Below, piece by piece: positions 7,718 through 15,088 of a stretch of DNA of 45,456 nucleotides. Both the position numbers and the translations under genes were made by a program. Source of the stretch: an uncultured bacterium (lineage in GTDB: Bacteria; Gemmatimonadota; Gemmatimonadetes; Longimicrobiales; RSA9). Every line of letters begins with the position of its first letter. Within the stretch, counting starts at the first letter, position 1. The DNA lies in assembly GCA_937889645.1 (NCBI GenBank), contig CALBZE010000074.1:1-45456 (forward strand). Direction: 5' to 3'. The notes under the pieces are model-generated. The model worked only from the letters and a program-made list of their open reading frames with translations. It ran no database searches and was not told the DNA's origin.

Positions 7718-10172
7718 GCAGCCGCAGGCTGTTCGTCACCACGCTCACCGAGCTGAACGCCATCGCCGCGCTCGCCAGGATCGGCGAGAGCTGCAGCCCG
7801 AAGGCGGGGTACAGCGCGCCGGCGGCGATCGGGATCCCGAGCACGTTGTAGATGAACGCCCAGAACAGGTTCTGCTTCATCGTGCGCATGGTCCGGCGCG
7901 AGAGCGCGATCGCCGAGGCGACGCCACGCAGGTCTCCGCGCATCAGCGTGATGTCGCCGGCCTGCATGGCGATGTCCGTCCCGGTCCCGATCGCGATCCC
8001 GACATCCGCCTGTGCCAGCGCGGGCGCGTCGTTGATCCCGTCGCCGACCATGGCCACGACCTTCCCCTCGCGCTGGAGCCGCCGGATCTCGGCGACCTTC
8101 CCCTCCGGGAGCACCTCGGCGACGACGCGGTCCACGCCGGCCTCGCGGGCGACCGCCTCCGCCGTGCGACGGTTGTCGCCCGTGAGGATGACCACCTCGA
8201 GACCCATGCGACGCAGCCGCGCAATCGCCTCGCGCGACGTCGCCTTGATCGGGTCCGCGACCGCGATCAGTCCCGCGAGCGAGCCGTCGACCGCGACGTA
8301 CATTGGCGTCTTCCCCTGTCCGGCGAGCCGCGCGGCCGCCTCCTCGAGCGGCGCGACCGACACGGCGTAGTCGGCCATCAGCTTGTCGTTCCCAACGGCG
8401 ACGGCTCGCCCGTCGACCATGCCCGTCACCCCGCGCCCCGTGACCGACGCGAAGCCCTCGACGGCGCCCGGCTCCACCTCCCGCTCCTTCGCGCTCCGGA
8501 CGATCGCGTCCGCGAGCGGGTGCTCGGAGGACGCCTCGAGCGACGCGGCGAGGCGGAGGAGTTCCGCCTCGGGCGACGGCGAGCCGGCGCTCGCCGCCAC
8601 AGCCTGCGCGACGCCCGCCCCGTCGCCACCCGCAGCCGCCGCACTCTCCACCACGGCCGGCGCCAGCACCACATCCGTCACCGCCGGCCGGCCTTCCGTG
8701 ACCGTCCCCGTCTTGTCCAGCACGACGACGTTCACGCCCCGCGCCCGCTGCAGCGCCTCGCCTCCCTTGATCAGCACCCCGAGCTGCGCGCCCTTCCCCG
8801 TCGCCACCATGACCGCCGTCGGGACCGCGAGCCCCATGGCGCACGGGCACGCGATGATCAGTACCGCGACGGCCGCCGCGAACGCGGGGATCAGCGGCGC
8901 CTCGTCGACGGCGACGTACCAGACCACGAACGTCGCCACCGCGATCGACATCACGACCGGGACGAAGATCCCGGTCACCCGGTCCGCCAGCCGCTGGATC
9001 GGCGCCCGCGAGGCCTGGGCATCCCGCATTAGCTCGACGATCCGGCTCAGAACGCTGTCGGCGCCCAGCGTCGTCGCACGATAGCGAAACGCGCCCGTGC
9101 GGTTGATCGTCCCGCCGATCACCGGGTCGCCCACCGTCTTCTCGACCGGCAGGCTCTCGCCCGTCAGCATCGACTCGTCCACCGCCGACGCGCCGGAGAC
9201 GACCACACCGTCCACCGGGATCCGCTCGCCCGGGCGCACCAGAATCACATCGCCCGGGACCACATCCTCGATCGGCAGCTCCCGCTCGACGCCATCGCGC
9301 TCCACCCGCGCCGTCTTCGGCTGCAGCTCCGCGAGCGATCGCAGCGCCTGCGACGTCTGGTACTTGGCCCGCGCCTCGAACGTGTTCCCCACCAGGATCA
9401 GTGCGATGATGAAGAGCACCGCCTCGTAGTAGACGTCCGGCGCGAGGCCGCGGGAGAGAAAGAAGCCCGGGAAGAACGTCGCCGCGACGGAGTAGACGAA
9501 CGCCGCGCCCGTCCCCACGGCGACGAGCGTGTTCATGTCCGCAGAGCGGTGCCGGAAGGCCGACCACGCCCGCGTGTAGAAGTGCCGCCCCGCCCACGCC
9601 ATCACCCCGACCGTCAGCACGAAGAGCACGCCCAGCAGCACCCGCGGGTCCGCCGCGTACAGCCACGGGAAGACGCGCGAGAGCCACGGGTCGATCACCT
9701 CCATGCTCCAGCGCATGAAGGGATCGCCGCCCATCGCGTGCCCGGCCGCGCCCTGCGCCGCCCTCGAGAGCGCGCTCATGACCGGCATCGAGACGATCAT
9801 CCCGATCACCGCGGCGACCAGGCTCACCGCCGCCTTCAGCCGCAGCGCCCGGAACTCCTCCTCCTGTGCCCGGTCCTGCGCCTCCTGCTCCTCGAACGCC
9901 GTACGGTCCGCGCGGGGGAGCTCGGCGCCGTACCCCGTCTCGCTGATCCGCTCGACCAGCCGGTCCAGGGTGACCACGGACGCGTCGTACGACACCACGG
10001 CGTTCGCGAGCATCAGGTTCACGCTCGCCTCGCCCACGCCCGGCGTCTTTTCCAGCGCGCGCTGGACGCGCGCGGAGCACGCCGCGCAGGTCATACCCGT
10101 TACCGGGATGGTGACCTTCACGAGCGACTGCGCGGGACTCCGCACCGCTTCGCCCGCCTCGTACGTCGACAC
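7698..10172 (-). CDS. copA: Copper-exporting P1B-type ATPase
   Basis: 824 residues. An N-terminal HMA domain holds GMTCAAC (Cys29, Cys32). Eight TM helices follow, with the CPC motif of TM6 near 442-444, DKTGT phosphorylation site (Asp486), SEHPLADAIV in the nucleotide domain, GDGINDAP, and C-terminal YN (FIYNVLGIP) and MAFSSVSVV elements typical of Cu(I) exporters. It pumps Cu(I) from the cytoplasm. The longest frame starts at GTG 10178, but GGAGGAGG sits one base before it. GTG 10172 has a 7-nt spacing, so 10172 is preferred. The gene lies in the order copZ, small membrane peptide, copA, csoR. Confidence 0.95.
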   Translation of the reverse strand: MSTYEAGEAVRSPAQSLVKVTIPVTGMTCAACSARVQRALEKTPGVGEASVNLMLANAVVSYDASVVTLDRLVERISETGYGAELPRADRTAFEEQEAQDRAQEEEFRALRLKAAVSLVAAVIGMIVSMPVMSALSRAAQGAAGHAMGGDPFMRWSMEVIDPWLSRVFPWLYAADPRVLLGVLFVLTVGVMAWAGRHFYTRAWSAFRHRSADMNTLVAVGTGAAFVYSVAATFFPGFFLSRGLAPDVYYEAVLFIIALILVGNTFEARAKYQTSQALRSLAELQPKTARVERDGVERELPIEDVVPGDVILVRPGERIPVDGVVVSGASAVDESMLTGESLPVEKTVGDPVIGGTINRTGAFRYRATTLGADSVLSRIVELMRDAQASRAPIQRLADRVTGIFVPVVMSIAVATFVVWYVAVDEAPLIPAFAAAVAVLIIACPCAMGLAVPTAVMVATGKGAQLGVLIKGGEALQRARGVNVVVLDKTGTVTEGRPAVTDVVLAPAVVESAAAAGGDGAGVAQAVAASAGSPSPEAELLRLAASLEASSEHPLADAIVRSAKEREVEPGAVEGFASVTGRGVTGMVDGRAVAVGNDKLMADYAVSVAPLEEAAARLAGQGKTPMYVAVDGSLAGLIAVADPIKATSREAIARLRRMGLEVVILTGDNRRTAEAVAREAGVDRVVAEVLPEGKVAEIRRLQREGKVVAMVGDGINDAPALAQADVGIAIGTGTDIAMQAGDITLMRGDLRGVASAIALSRRTMRTMKQNLFWAFIYNVLGIPIAAGALYPAFGLQLSPILASAAMAFSSVSVVTNSLRLRTARIA

Positions 10173-10221
10173 GTCCACACCTCCTCCGGACGCCGGCCCC
10201 GATGCGGCAACGTCGGCGGTT

Positions 10222-10320
10222 TCAGCGCCGATCGTCGCGCCCGGACAAGAAGAAATACCAGTTGATCCACGCGATCGCCGCGACTCCCAGAGCCACGACG
10301 ATCCAGTCTCCGGCCGTCAC
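10222..10320 (-). CDS. 32-residue single-span membrane peptide in the copper operon
   Basis: GTG at 10318-10320 overlaps the copZ stop as GTGA, the usual arrangement for translational coupling. The peptide (VTAGDWIVVALGVAAIAWI then NWYFFLSGRDDRR) has one TM helix followed by aromatic residues and a basic tail. It resembles the N-terminal membrane anchor of cupredoxin-domain proteins that often sit beside copZ/copA, but the cupredoxin domain is absent: the next 50 nt lead directly into copA. It may be a truncated remnant or a working small subunit. It is too short for routine gene calling. The reading rests on operon position, start overlap and hydrophobicity. Confidence 0.6.
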   Translation of the reverse strand: MTAGDWIVVALGVAAIAWINWYFFLSGRDDRR

Positions 10321-10535
10321 GCGACGGCGCCGATCGAGCGCACCTCGTACCCTTCCTCCACCACCGCCGCCTCGATCGCCTCCGGCTTCACGACCGCCGG
10401 GTCGTACGCGACCACCGCCGAGCCGATCTCCACCCGCTCGACCTGGACGCCCTCCAGACCCTTCAACGCCTGCCCCACCGCGTGCACGCAGTGGCCGCAG
10501 CTCATCCCTTCGATCTTCAGCTCGATGCGCTCCAT
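10317..10535 (-). CDS. copZ: CopZ-like copper chaperone (HMA domain)
   Basis: A 72-residue single HMA domain with GMSCGHC (Cys13, Cys16), which binds Cu(I) and passes it to the HMA domain of CopA. The size is typical. AGGAG lies 8 nt before the ATG. First gene of the operon, controlled by the promoter and CsoR-like sites at 10601-10648. Confidence 0.93.
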   Translation of the reverse strand: MERIELKIEGMSCGHCVHAVGQALKGLEGVQVERVEIGSAVVAYDPAVVKPEAIEAAVVEEGYEVRSIGAVA

Positions 10536-10600
10536 GATTCGCTCTCCTTGCGTTCGAACGTGTTGGTATCGAGGTCTTCGAATCCGGCCGGGGGCGCGAT

Positions 10601-10644
10601 ATACCCCCCACCCCTATGCACACTAGATACCCCCGACCCCTATG
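10601..10644 (-). promoter_or_regulatory. Duplicated CsoR-like operator in the copZ promoter
   Basis: Two direct copies of ATACCCCC(C/G)ACCCCTATG lie at 10601-10618 and 10627-10644, with a 26-bp period. Known CsoR sites are G/C-tract elements flanked by TA, and this pattern fits. One copy covers the -35/-10 spacer and the other lies just downstream of the -10. Confidence 0.72.
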
Positions 10645-10648
10645 TCAA
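10620..10648 (-). promoter_or_regulatory. Probable promoter of the copper operon
   Basis: TTGACA (10643-10648, minus strand), 17-nt spacer, then a weak -10 TAGTGT (10620-10625). It is interleaved with the CsoR-like repeats, as expected for a repressed promoter. The copZ ATG is about 75 nt downstream of the predicted start. Confidence 0.6.
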
Positions 10649-10687
10649 GGTCCCAGCCGCCGCTCGAGAACACGAGCATAGAAGGAG

Positions 10688-10862
10688 CGCCGGTGCGGGC
10701 GGCACGAGCGTGGTGGGAACACCGGCACCAATGGCACACGAGTGAAGGGGTCGCCGGCGCCAACGGCACGAGAGTGGAGTGAGCGCCGGCAACGGCGGCA
10801 CGAGAGTGGAGTGAGCGCCGGCAACGGCGGCACGAGAGTGGAGTGAGCGCCGGCAACGGCGA
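10688..10862. repeat. 32-bp tandem repeat, five units and a partial sixth
   Basis: Units begin at 10688, 10720, 10752, 10784 and 10816, with a partial at 10848. The third to fifth share GCACGAGAGTGGAGTGAG after a CGCCGGC start; units 4 and 5 are identical and units 1 and 2 have diverged. The period is not a multiple of three, so it is not coding. There are no spacers, so it is not CRISPR. It lies upstream of the copZ promoter. Confidence 0.9.
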
Positions 10863-10896
10863 CGCGATATCCACGTGATGCCGAGCGCAGATATGC

Positions 10897-10918
10897 TGAA
10901 CTGTACGGTTTAGTATTT
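10897..10918 (-). promoter_or_regulatory. Degenerate second copy of the TetR-type operator
   Basis: TGAACTGTACGGTTTA (10897-10912) matches the perfect palindrome TAAACCGTACGGTTTA at 19045-19060 at 14 of 16 positions. On the minus strand the 16 bases AAATACTAAACCGTAC (10903-10918) are identical to 19039-19054. By analogy the site faces left, towards the 32-bp repeats and copper operon. No gene starts within 350 bp. Confidence 0.6.
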
Positions 10919-10950
10919 GATTCGGGATCGGCCTTGCGGAACTGAGTAGT

Positions 10951-11146
10951 TCCGGGCGCCCGGACCGTTCAATGTCCGGCACGTTCGGCGCCCCCGAGCA
11001 TGCGGCGCCCCCGAGCATGCGGCGCCCCCGACCGTGCGGCGCCCCGACCGTTTCGCGCCCGGACCATTCGGCGTCCGGACCATTCGGCGTCCGGACCATT
11101 CGGCACCCGGACTGTTCCGCGCTCCGACCGTTCCGCGCCGGGCCCG
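10951..11146. repeat. 16-17-bp degenerate tandem repeat, about 12 units
   Basis: Successive plus-strand units such as GCGGCGCCCCCGAGCAT, GCGGCGCCCCCGACCGT and TCGGCGTCCGGACCAT (twice identical) drift gradually along the array. Open frames through it on either strand consist of repeated Gly/Pro/Arg-rich words with no start signal, so it is treated as non-coding. Confidence 0.85.
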
Positions 11147-11210
11147 GGCGCCCCAACGTACGGTCGGTGCCTGGCGCGCCGGTAGATGTCGGGTGCGCGT
11201 TGCCCGCCCG

Positions 11211-11250
11211 CGCCACCGCGCCACCGCGCCACCGCGCCACCGCGCCACCG
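11211..11250. repeat. 8-bp tandem repeat (CGCCACCG)5
   Basis: Five perfect units, followed to about 11290 by related CGCCCCCTG words up to the stop of the thioredoxin-like gene at 11300. On the sense strand of that gene the tract is G-rich (GGGGCGCAGGGG, then CGGTGGCG). Confidence 0.9.
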
Positions 11251-11299
11251 CGCCCCGGCGCCCCCTGCGCCCCCCTGCGCCCCGGAGCCCCCGCTCCCT

Positions 11300-11857
11300 T
11301 CAAGCTCGCGCCGGAACCGCCGTCCGCTCGAGCAGCTCTGCGATCTCCGCGAGCGCGGACCGCGCCTTGTCGCGGGCGTACCACTTCCGCATCTCGCGAT
11401 ACCGGTCATCCTTGGACATCGCCTGCGCCTCTTCGGAGAGGAACCACGCCTGCAGCTCCTTCGGCCGCGATCCCCACCACCCGAGCTCCTGGAACGACTC
11501 GTCGAGGACGATCACGACCGGGATCGCTCGCGACGTCCCGGTTAGGTGCTGGTCCATGAGGTCCAGGTTCTCGTCGCGACGCAGGACGCGCAGGTCGAGC
11601 TGCGGGACCGCCTCCGCCAGCCGCGCGATCGCGGGCACCGTGTTGAACGCGTCGCCGCACCAGTCCTCGAGCAGCACGAGCAGATACCGCCGCGACGGCA
11701 GCTTCCGCATCCGCTCGACGAGATCCTCGGGCACCTCGGCGCGGCGGTACATCTCGCGCCACATCTCCTGGTTCTTCTCGGCGGCCTCTATGAACTCCTC
11801 GAGGCGCATCGCGGCCTCGTACCGATCCTTCAGCATGGCTTCCCTCATGTCCTTCAC
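11300..11857 (-). CDS. Thioredoxin-fold protein with a single active-site cysteine
   Basis: 185 residues with a long helical N-terminal region (1-55) and a thioredoxin-like core: strand YLLVLLEDWCGDAFNTVP (Cys67), then LRVLRRDENLDLMDQHL and the cis-proline segment AIPVVIVLD. The active site reads WCGD and lacks the second Cys of CXXC, so it may act as a mono-thiol reductase or chaperone; this WCGDA type is a recurrent family. GTG 11857 is taken as start; ATG 11848 (MREAML) is an alternative, and no strong ribosome site decides. Its 3' end runs into G-rich repeats. No obvious operon partner. Confidence 0.8.
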   Translation of the reverse strand: MKDMREAMLKDRYEAAMRLEEFIEAAEKNQEMWREMYRRAEVPEDLVERMRKLPSRRYLLVLLEDWCGDAFNTVPAIARLAEAVPQLDLRVLRRDENLDLMDQHLTGTSRAIPVVIVLDESFQELGWWGSRPKELQAWFLSEEAQAMSKDDRYREMRKWYARDKARSALAEIAELLERTAVPARA

Positions 11858-11994
11858 CCCGCCGCCCGCACCCGTGGCCGGCCGGGGTTCGGTCCGGTGA
11901 TTCGCGTCGTATCCGGGGCGACGTACCCCCGAACCCTAATCCCGATCGCCTCGCTTCGGATCCCTCGGCCGCCCAAACCATGCGACCGCGCCCC

Positions 11995-12114
11995 TCAGTC
12001 GCCGGCCCCGCGCGGTTGAATCCATCGGCCACCGGCCCCGCGCGGTTCGATCCATCGGCCACCGGACCCGCGCGGTTCGACCCATCGGCCGCCGGACCCG
12101 CGCGATCGGGTCAC
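11995..12114. repeat. 30-bp tandem repeat spanning the osmC-like stop codon
   Basis: Four 30-bp units (11995, 12025, 12055, 12085) share CGCGCGGTTCGAnCCATCGGCC-type wording in overlapping pieces. The fourth contains the OsmC stop at 12111-12113. A fifth, about 60 percent matching, copy lies inside the end of the coding region at 12115-12144. It therefore looks derived from the gene's own 3' end. Confidence 0.82.
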
Positions 12115-12611
12115 TCGACCGCCGCGACCGTGCGAATCGTCGGCGCGACCCGGATCGGCACACCGCACGAGTTCGCGATGAAACACCGCTCGTGGGCCGC
12201 CTCGTGCAGCCGGCGCGCGAGCTCCACGTCGTCGCCCTCCGCGACCGAAACGACGGGGGCCAGCGCGACCTCGCCGAAGCGCCCGCCGCCGCCCGGCTCT
12301 AGCACGAGCGCGCCCCGCGCCGCGTCCTCGTAGGCGATGACGCGGATCCCCGACCGCGCGCACAGTCCGAGGTAGACGAGCATGTGGCACGCGGCGATCG
12401 CGGCCACGAACAGGTCCTCCGGGTTGTGCAGCGACGGATCGCCGCGGAAGCTGGGGTCAGAGCTGCCGATCAGCTCCGGCTTCCCGTGCACCACGATCCG
12501 GTGCTCGCGGCTGTACGCGGTGTAGTCCGCCGTCCCCCGGCCGAGGTTCCCGCTCCAGACCACCCGGACGTCGTACACATGCGCATTCGTCGCTGCTTTC
12601 GCCTTCGTCAT
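12111..12611 (-). CDS. OsmC-family peroxidase
   Basis: 166 residues of the OsmC/Ohr fold, close to family length. The buried helix has DLFVAAIAACHMLVYLGLC (Cys75, Cys84) and the later ERCFIANSC (Cys143, Cys149); one Cys from each region forms the peroxide-reducing pair in this family. Extra cysteines are unusual and may aid redox relay. ATG 12611 is chosen for the GGGGGG site 6-7 nt upstream; a longer in-frame extension from 12635 is possible. Divergent from an ArsR-type regulator, with 210 bp between starts. Confidence 0.88.
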   Translation of the reverse strand: MTKAKAATNAHVYDVRVVWSGNLGRGTADYTAYSREHRIVVHGKPELIGSSDPSFRGDPSLHNPEDLFVAAIAACHMLVYLGLCARSGIRVIAYEDAARGALVLEPGGGGRFGEVALAPVVSVAEGDDVELARRLHEAAHERCFIANSCGVPIRVAPTIRTVAAVE

Positions 12612-12821
12612 GACTCGCCCCCCGAGTTCGCTCATGGTCACGATAGCTCGATCGGCCGACGCCGCGGCGCCCTTCGGTGCTCCCCGTCGGCGATCCCCCG
12701 GCGGACCGCCCGTCGACGATCTCCTCGACCGTCCGTGCGTCGGCGATCCCCTTGCCGACAACGCTACGACGGCCGTATTTCGGCGGAGCCCGAAACGTCG
12801 CACGGTTATCCTTGACCCGCC

Positions 12822-13613
12822 ATGGACACCGCACCACGACCCGACCTCGCCCGCGTGGCGGGGATGATCGGCGAACCCGCACGCGCCGCGATGCTCGAAG
12901 CGCTGCTCGGCGGGGAAGCGCTGCCGGCGGGCGAGCTGGCCCGTCGGGCCGGCATCCGGCCGTCGACGGCGAGCGAGCACCTCGCCCGCCTAGTCGAGCA
13001 CGGCCTCGTCGTGCGACGCGCCTCCGGCCGCCACCGCTACTATGCACTCGCCGGCGCCGACGTCGCCGCGGCGCTCGAGGCGCTGGCCAGGATCGCCGCG
13101 CCCGCGTCGCACGGGGTCGACTCGAGCCGGAAACGCGCGGAGCACGCCGGGAGGGCCGGGGGGAAGAGCGCGTCGCCGGCGATGCAGGCGCTCCGCTTCG
13201 CCCGCACGTGCTACGACCACCTGGCGGGCACGGTCGGCGTCCTCCTGACGGATGCGATGCTGGAGAAGGGGATCATCGCCGGCGAGGGGTTCGAGGTGAC
13301 GGCGACCGGCGAATCGTGGCTGCGCTCTCTCGACATCGACCTGGCGTCGCTCCGGCGCGCCCGGCGCGCGCTCACGCGCCCCTGTCTCGACTGGTCCGAA
13401 CGCCGCGATCACCTGGCCGGCGCCGTCGGTGCGGCGATCGCCCGCGCCATGATCGACCGGGGCTGGCTCGTCCGCATCGACGGGAGCCGCGCGCTGCGAC
13501 TGACCATCCGCGGCCGCGATGGCCTCTACCGCTCGCTCGGCGTCGACATCGAGCCGCCGCTACACCTCTACGCCCGCCTCGCACCCGCCGCCGGTCGCCC
13601 GCGGTCGAAGTGA
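12822..13613 (+). CDS. ArsR-type winged-helix regulator with a two-cysteine C-terminal domain
   Basis: 263 residues. An ArsR/SmtB-like winged helix (10-80, with LARRAGIRPSTASEHLARLVEHG as recognition region) is followed by a linker and an uncommon C-terminal domain with two related motifs: CYDHLAG (Cys130) and CLDWSERRDHLAG (Cys188). No classical metal site is seen in the DNA-binding domain. The cysteines make a thiol- or electrophile-sensing role plausible, and the divergent OsmC gene is the obvious target, but both are inference. No ribosome site precedes ATG. A TATCCT hexamer at 12807-12812, ten nt before the ATG, would give an almost leaderless transcript. Confidence 0.83.
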   Translation: MDTAPRPDLARVAGMIGEPARAAMLEALLGGEALPAGELARRAGIRPSTASEHLARLVEHGLVVRRASGRHRYYALAGADVAAALEALARIAAPASHGVDSSRKRAEHAGRAGGKSASPAMQALRFARTCYDHLAGTVGVLLTDAMLEKGIIAGEGFEVTATGESWLRSLDIDLASLRRARRALTRPCLDWSERRDHLAGAVGAAIARAMIDRGWLVRIDGSRALRLTIRGRDGLYRSLGVDIEPPLHLYARLAPAAGRPRSK

Positions 13614-13788
13614 CACCCCGGGTGGCCGCGGCCACGGGGCTCGGGACCGGGCGCGGCACGGGGTCATGCGGGACCCGAGGCCATGCGCGGCGTGGGCCCT
13701 ACGCGGCGTGGGGCATGCGCGGTACGGGCCCTCCGCCCCCTCCCCGACCCACCTCGCCTCACGGCTCCCACCCTGGCATACCCGTTGC

Positions 13789-13808
13789 CCCTTCCCATTC
13801 GGGAAGGG
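13789..13808. other. Perfect hairpin upstream of the Spy-like lipoprotein gene
   Basis: CCCTTCCC-ATTC-GGGAAGGG forms an 8-bp stem with a four-base loop, 28 nt before the ATG at 13837. It could protect or structure the 5' leader, or be a repetitive extragenic element. No U-tract follows, so it is not called a terminator. The 175 nt between the ArsR stop and this hairpin hold imperfect repeats of CATGCGCGG-like words and no gene. Confidence 0.6.
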
Positions 13809-13836
13809 TGCGTCGACAGCCGGAGGAGCCAATACC

Positions 13837-14169
13837 ATGAAGCGCTGGATCGCCGTCCCGATCGCGGTGGGGCTCTGTGCGTCCGTGACCGGATGCAGGC
13901 TCGAACGGTCGGACGAGACGATGCGGGAGGACCGGGCGGAGATCGCGGAAGAGCGCCGACGGACGCGCGAGGAGATCATCGAGGACCATCGCGACCTCAT
14001 GGAGCGGATCCGCTCGCTGCCGCCCGAGGAACGCATGCGGCTCCACGAGGAGATGCACCGCGACATGATGCGCCACATGGAAGGCACGCACCGGCACGAG
14101 GGCGGTCCGCCCGACGACGGTGCCCGGCCGCACCACCCGCCGGGCGCGACCTCGGACTCGACGCCCTAG
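13837..14169 (+). CDS. Small Spy/CpxP-like periplasmic lipoprotein
   Basis: 110 residues. The signal peptide ends in the lipobox VTGC (Cys20), followed by a highly charged helix (about 25-85, rich in Arg and Glu, with LPPEERMRLHEEMHRDMMRH) and a His/Pro-rich tail. The LPPEER segment is reminiscent of the LTxxQ motifs of Spy/CpxP metal-stress chaperones, and the His/Met content suggests metal binding, but similarity is weak. GGAGGAG lies 8 nt before ATG. It may be co-transcribed with the ArsR-type gene 220 nt upstream. Confidence 0.72.
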   Translation: MKRWIAVPIAVGLCASVTGCRLERSDETMREDRAEIAEERRRTREEIIEDHRDLMERIRSLPPEERMRLHEEMHRDMMRHMEGTHRHEGGPPDDGARPHHPPGATSDSTP

Positions 14170-14199
14170 AACCCCGACCGCCGCGCCGGATCGACGCGC

Positions 14200-15078
14200 T
14201 CACGCCTCTCCGAGCAACGCCGCCGCCAGTGCGGGGAGCACCTCTCCGACCCGCCCCTCGACCCTTGCGGCGGCGACGTCGTCCGCGCGGGTCGGGCCGA
14301 GGTTGACCACGCCGACCGGCACGCCCGTCTGCCGCGCGCGGTCGACGAAGCGCCGACCCGAGTAGACCGCGAGCGACGAGCCGACGACGAGGAGCACGTC
14401 GCCCTCGTCGAACAGCCGCCACGCCTCGTCGACCCGCTCGCGCGGCACGTTCTCGCCGAAAAAGACGACGTCGGGCTTCATCACGCCGCCGCACACCTCG
14501 CACGCGGGGACGCGGAACCCCTCGAGCAGGTGGTTCGGGATCTCGGCGTCGCCGTCGGGCGCGGAGGCGACGTCGCCCTCGCCCGTCAGCCGCGCGAGCC
14601 GATCGGCCCACGCTTCGTTCAAGGCGACGAGCCGCTCCTGGAACTCCGTCCGCGGCTGCCGCCACCCGCAGGCGAGGCAGCGGACGTGGGCGAGGGCGCC
14701 GTGGAGCTCGACGACGCGTCGGCTCCCCGCCGCGTGGTGCAGCCCGTCCACGTTCTGCGTGATGATCCCGCGCACCACGCCGCCCGCCTCCAATCGCGCG
14801 AGCGCGTGATGCGCGGGATTCGGCCGCGCCGTCGCGATGCGACGCCACCCCACGGCGCTGCGCGCCCAGTACCGGACGCGGGCGGCATCGCTGCCGACGA
14901 ACTCCTGGTACGTCATCGGCTTGCGCGGCGGCTGCGGCGCCGTCGGCCCCCGGTAGTCCGGGATCCCCGACTCCGTGCTGCACCCCGCGCCGGCCAGGAC
15001 GACGACGCGCCGACCGCGCAGCAGCTCGACGAGCGCGCCCGTCGCGCCGAGAACCGTCGGATCGAACGTCGTCGCCAT
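14200..15078 (-). CDS. Sirtuin-type NAD-dependent protein deacylase (SIRT4-like class)
   Basis: 292 residues with all sirtuin signatures: GAGCSTESGIPDYRG (30-44), TQNVDGLH (107-114), catalytic His126 in ELHG, zinc cysteines 134/137 and 193/196, and VVGSSLAV (232-239). It removes acyl groups from lysine using NAD. The class II (SIRT4-like) suggestion rests on the FFGENVP segment and overall length. It starts 10 nt after the stop of the S9D-type peptidase, so the two are one transcription unit. Confidence 0.93.
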   Translation of the reverse strand: MATTFDPTVLGATGALVELLRGRRVVVLAGAGCSTESGIPDYRGPTAPQPPRKPMTYQEFVGSDAARVRYWARSAVGWRRIATARPNPAHHALARLEAGGVVRGIITQNVDGLHHAAGSRRVVELHGALAHVRCLACGWRQPRTEFQERLVALNEAWADRLARLTGEGDVASAPDGDAEIPNHLLEGFRVPACEVCGGVMKPDVVFFGENVPRERVDEAWRLFDEGDVLLVVGSSLAVYSGRRFVDRARQTGVPVGVVNLGPTRADDVAAARVEGRVGEVLPALAAALLGEA

Positions 15079-15088
15079 CCACTACCGC

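Noticed and set aside
10688..10862. CRISPR-like array of 32-bp repeats
   Set aside because: The units are directly adjacent with no spacers, drift in sequence, and no cas gene is present.
11995..12390. 131-codon minus frame with GGRWxEPRG repeats beyond the OsmC end
   Set aside because: It is the 30-bp repeat read in another frame across the end of the OsmC gene; no start signal or family support.
13789..13808. Intrinsic terminator for the ArsR-type gene
   Set aside because: The stem is good but GTGCG follows in place of a U-run, and it lies closer to the next gene start than to the preceding stop.
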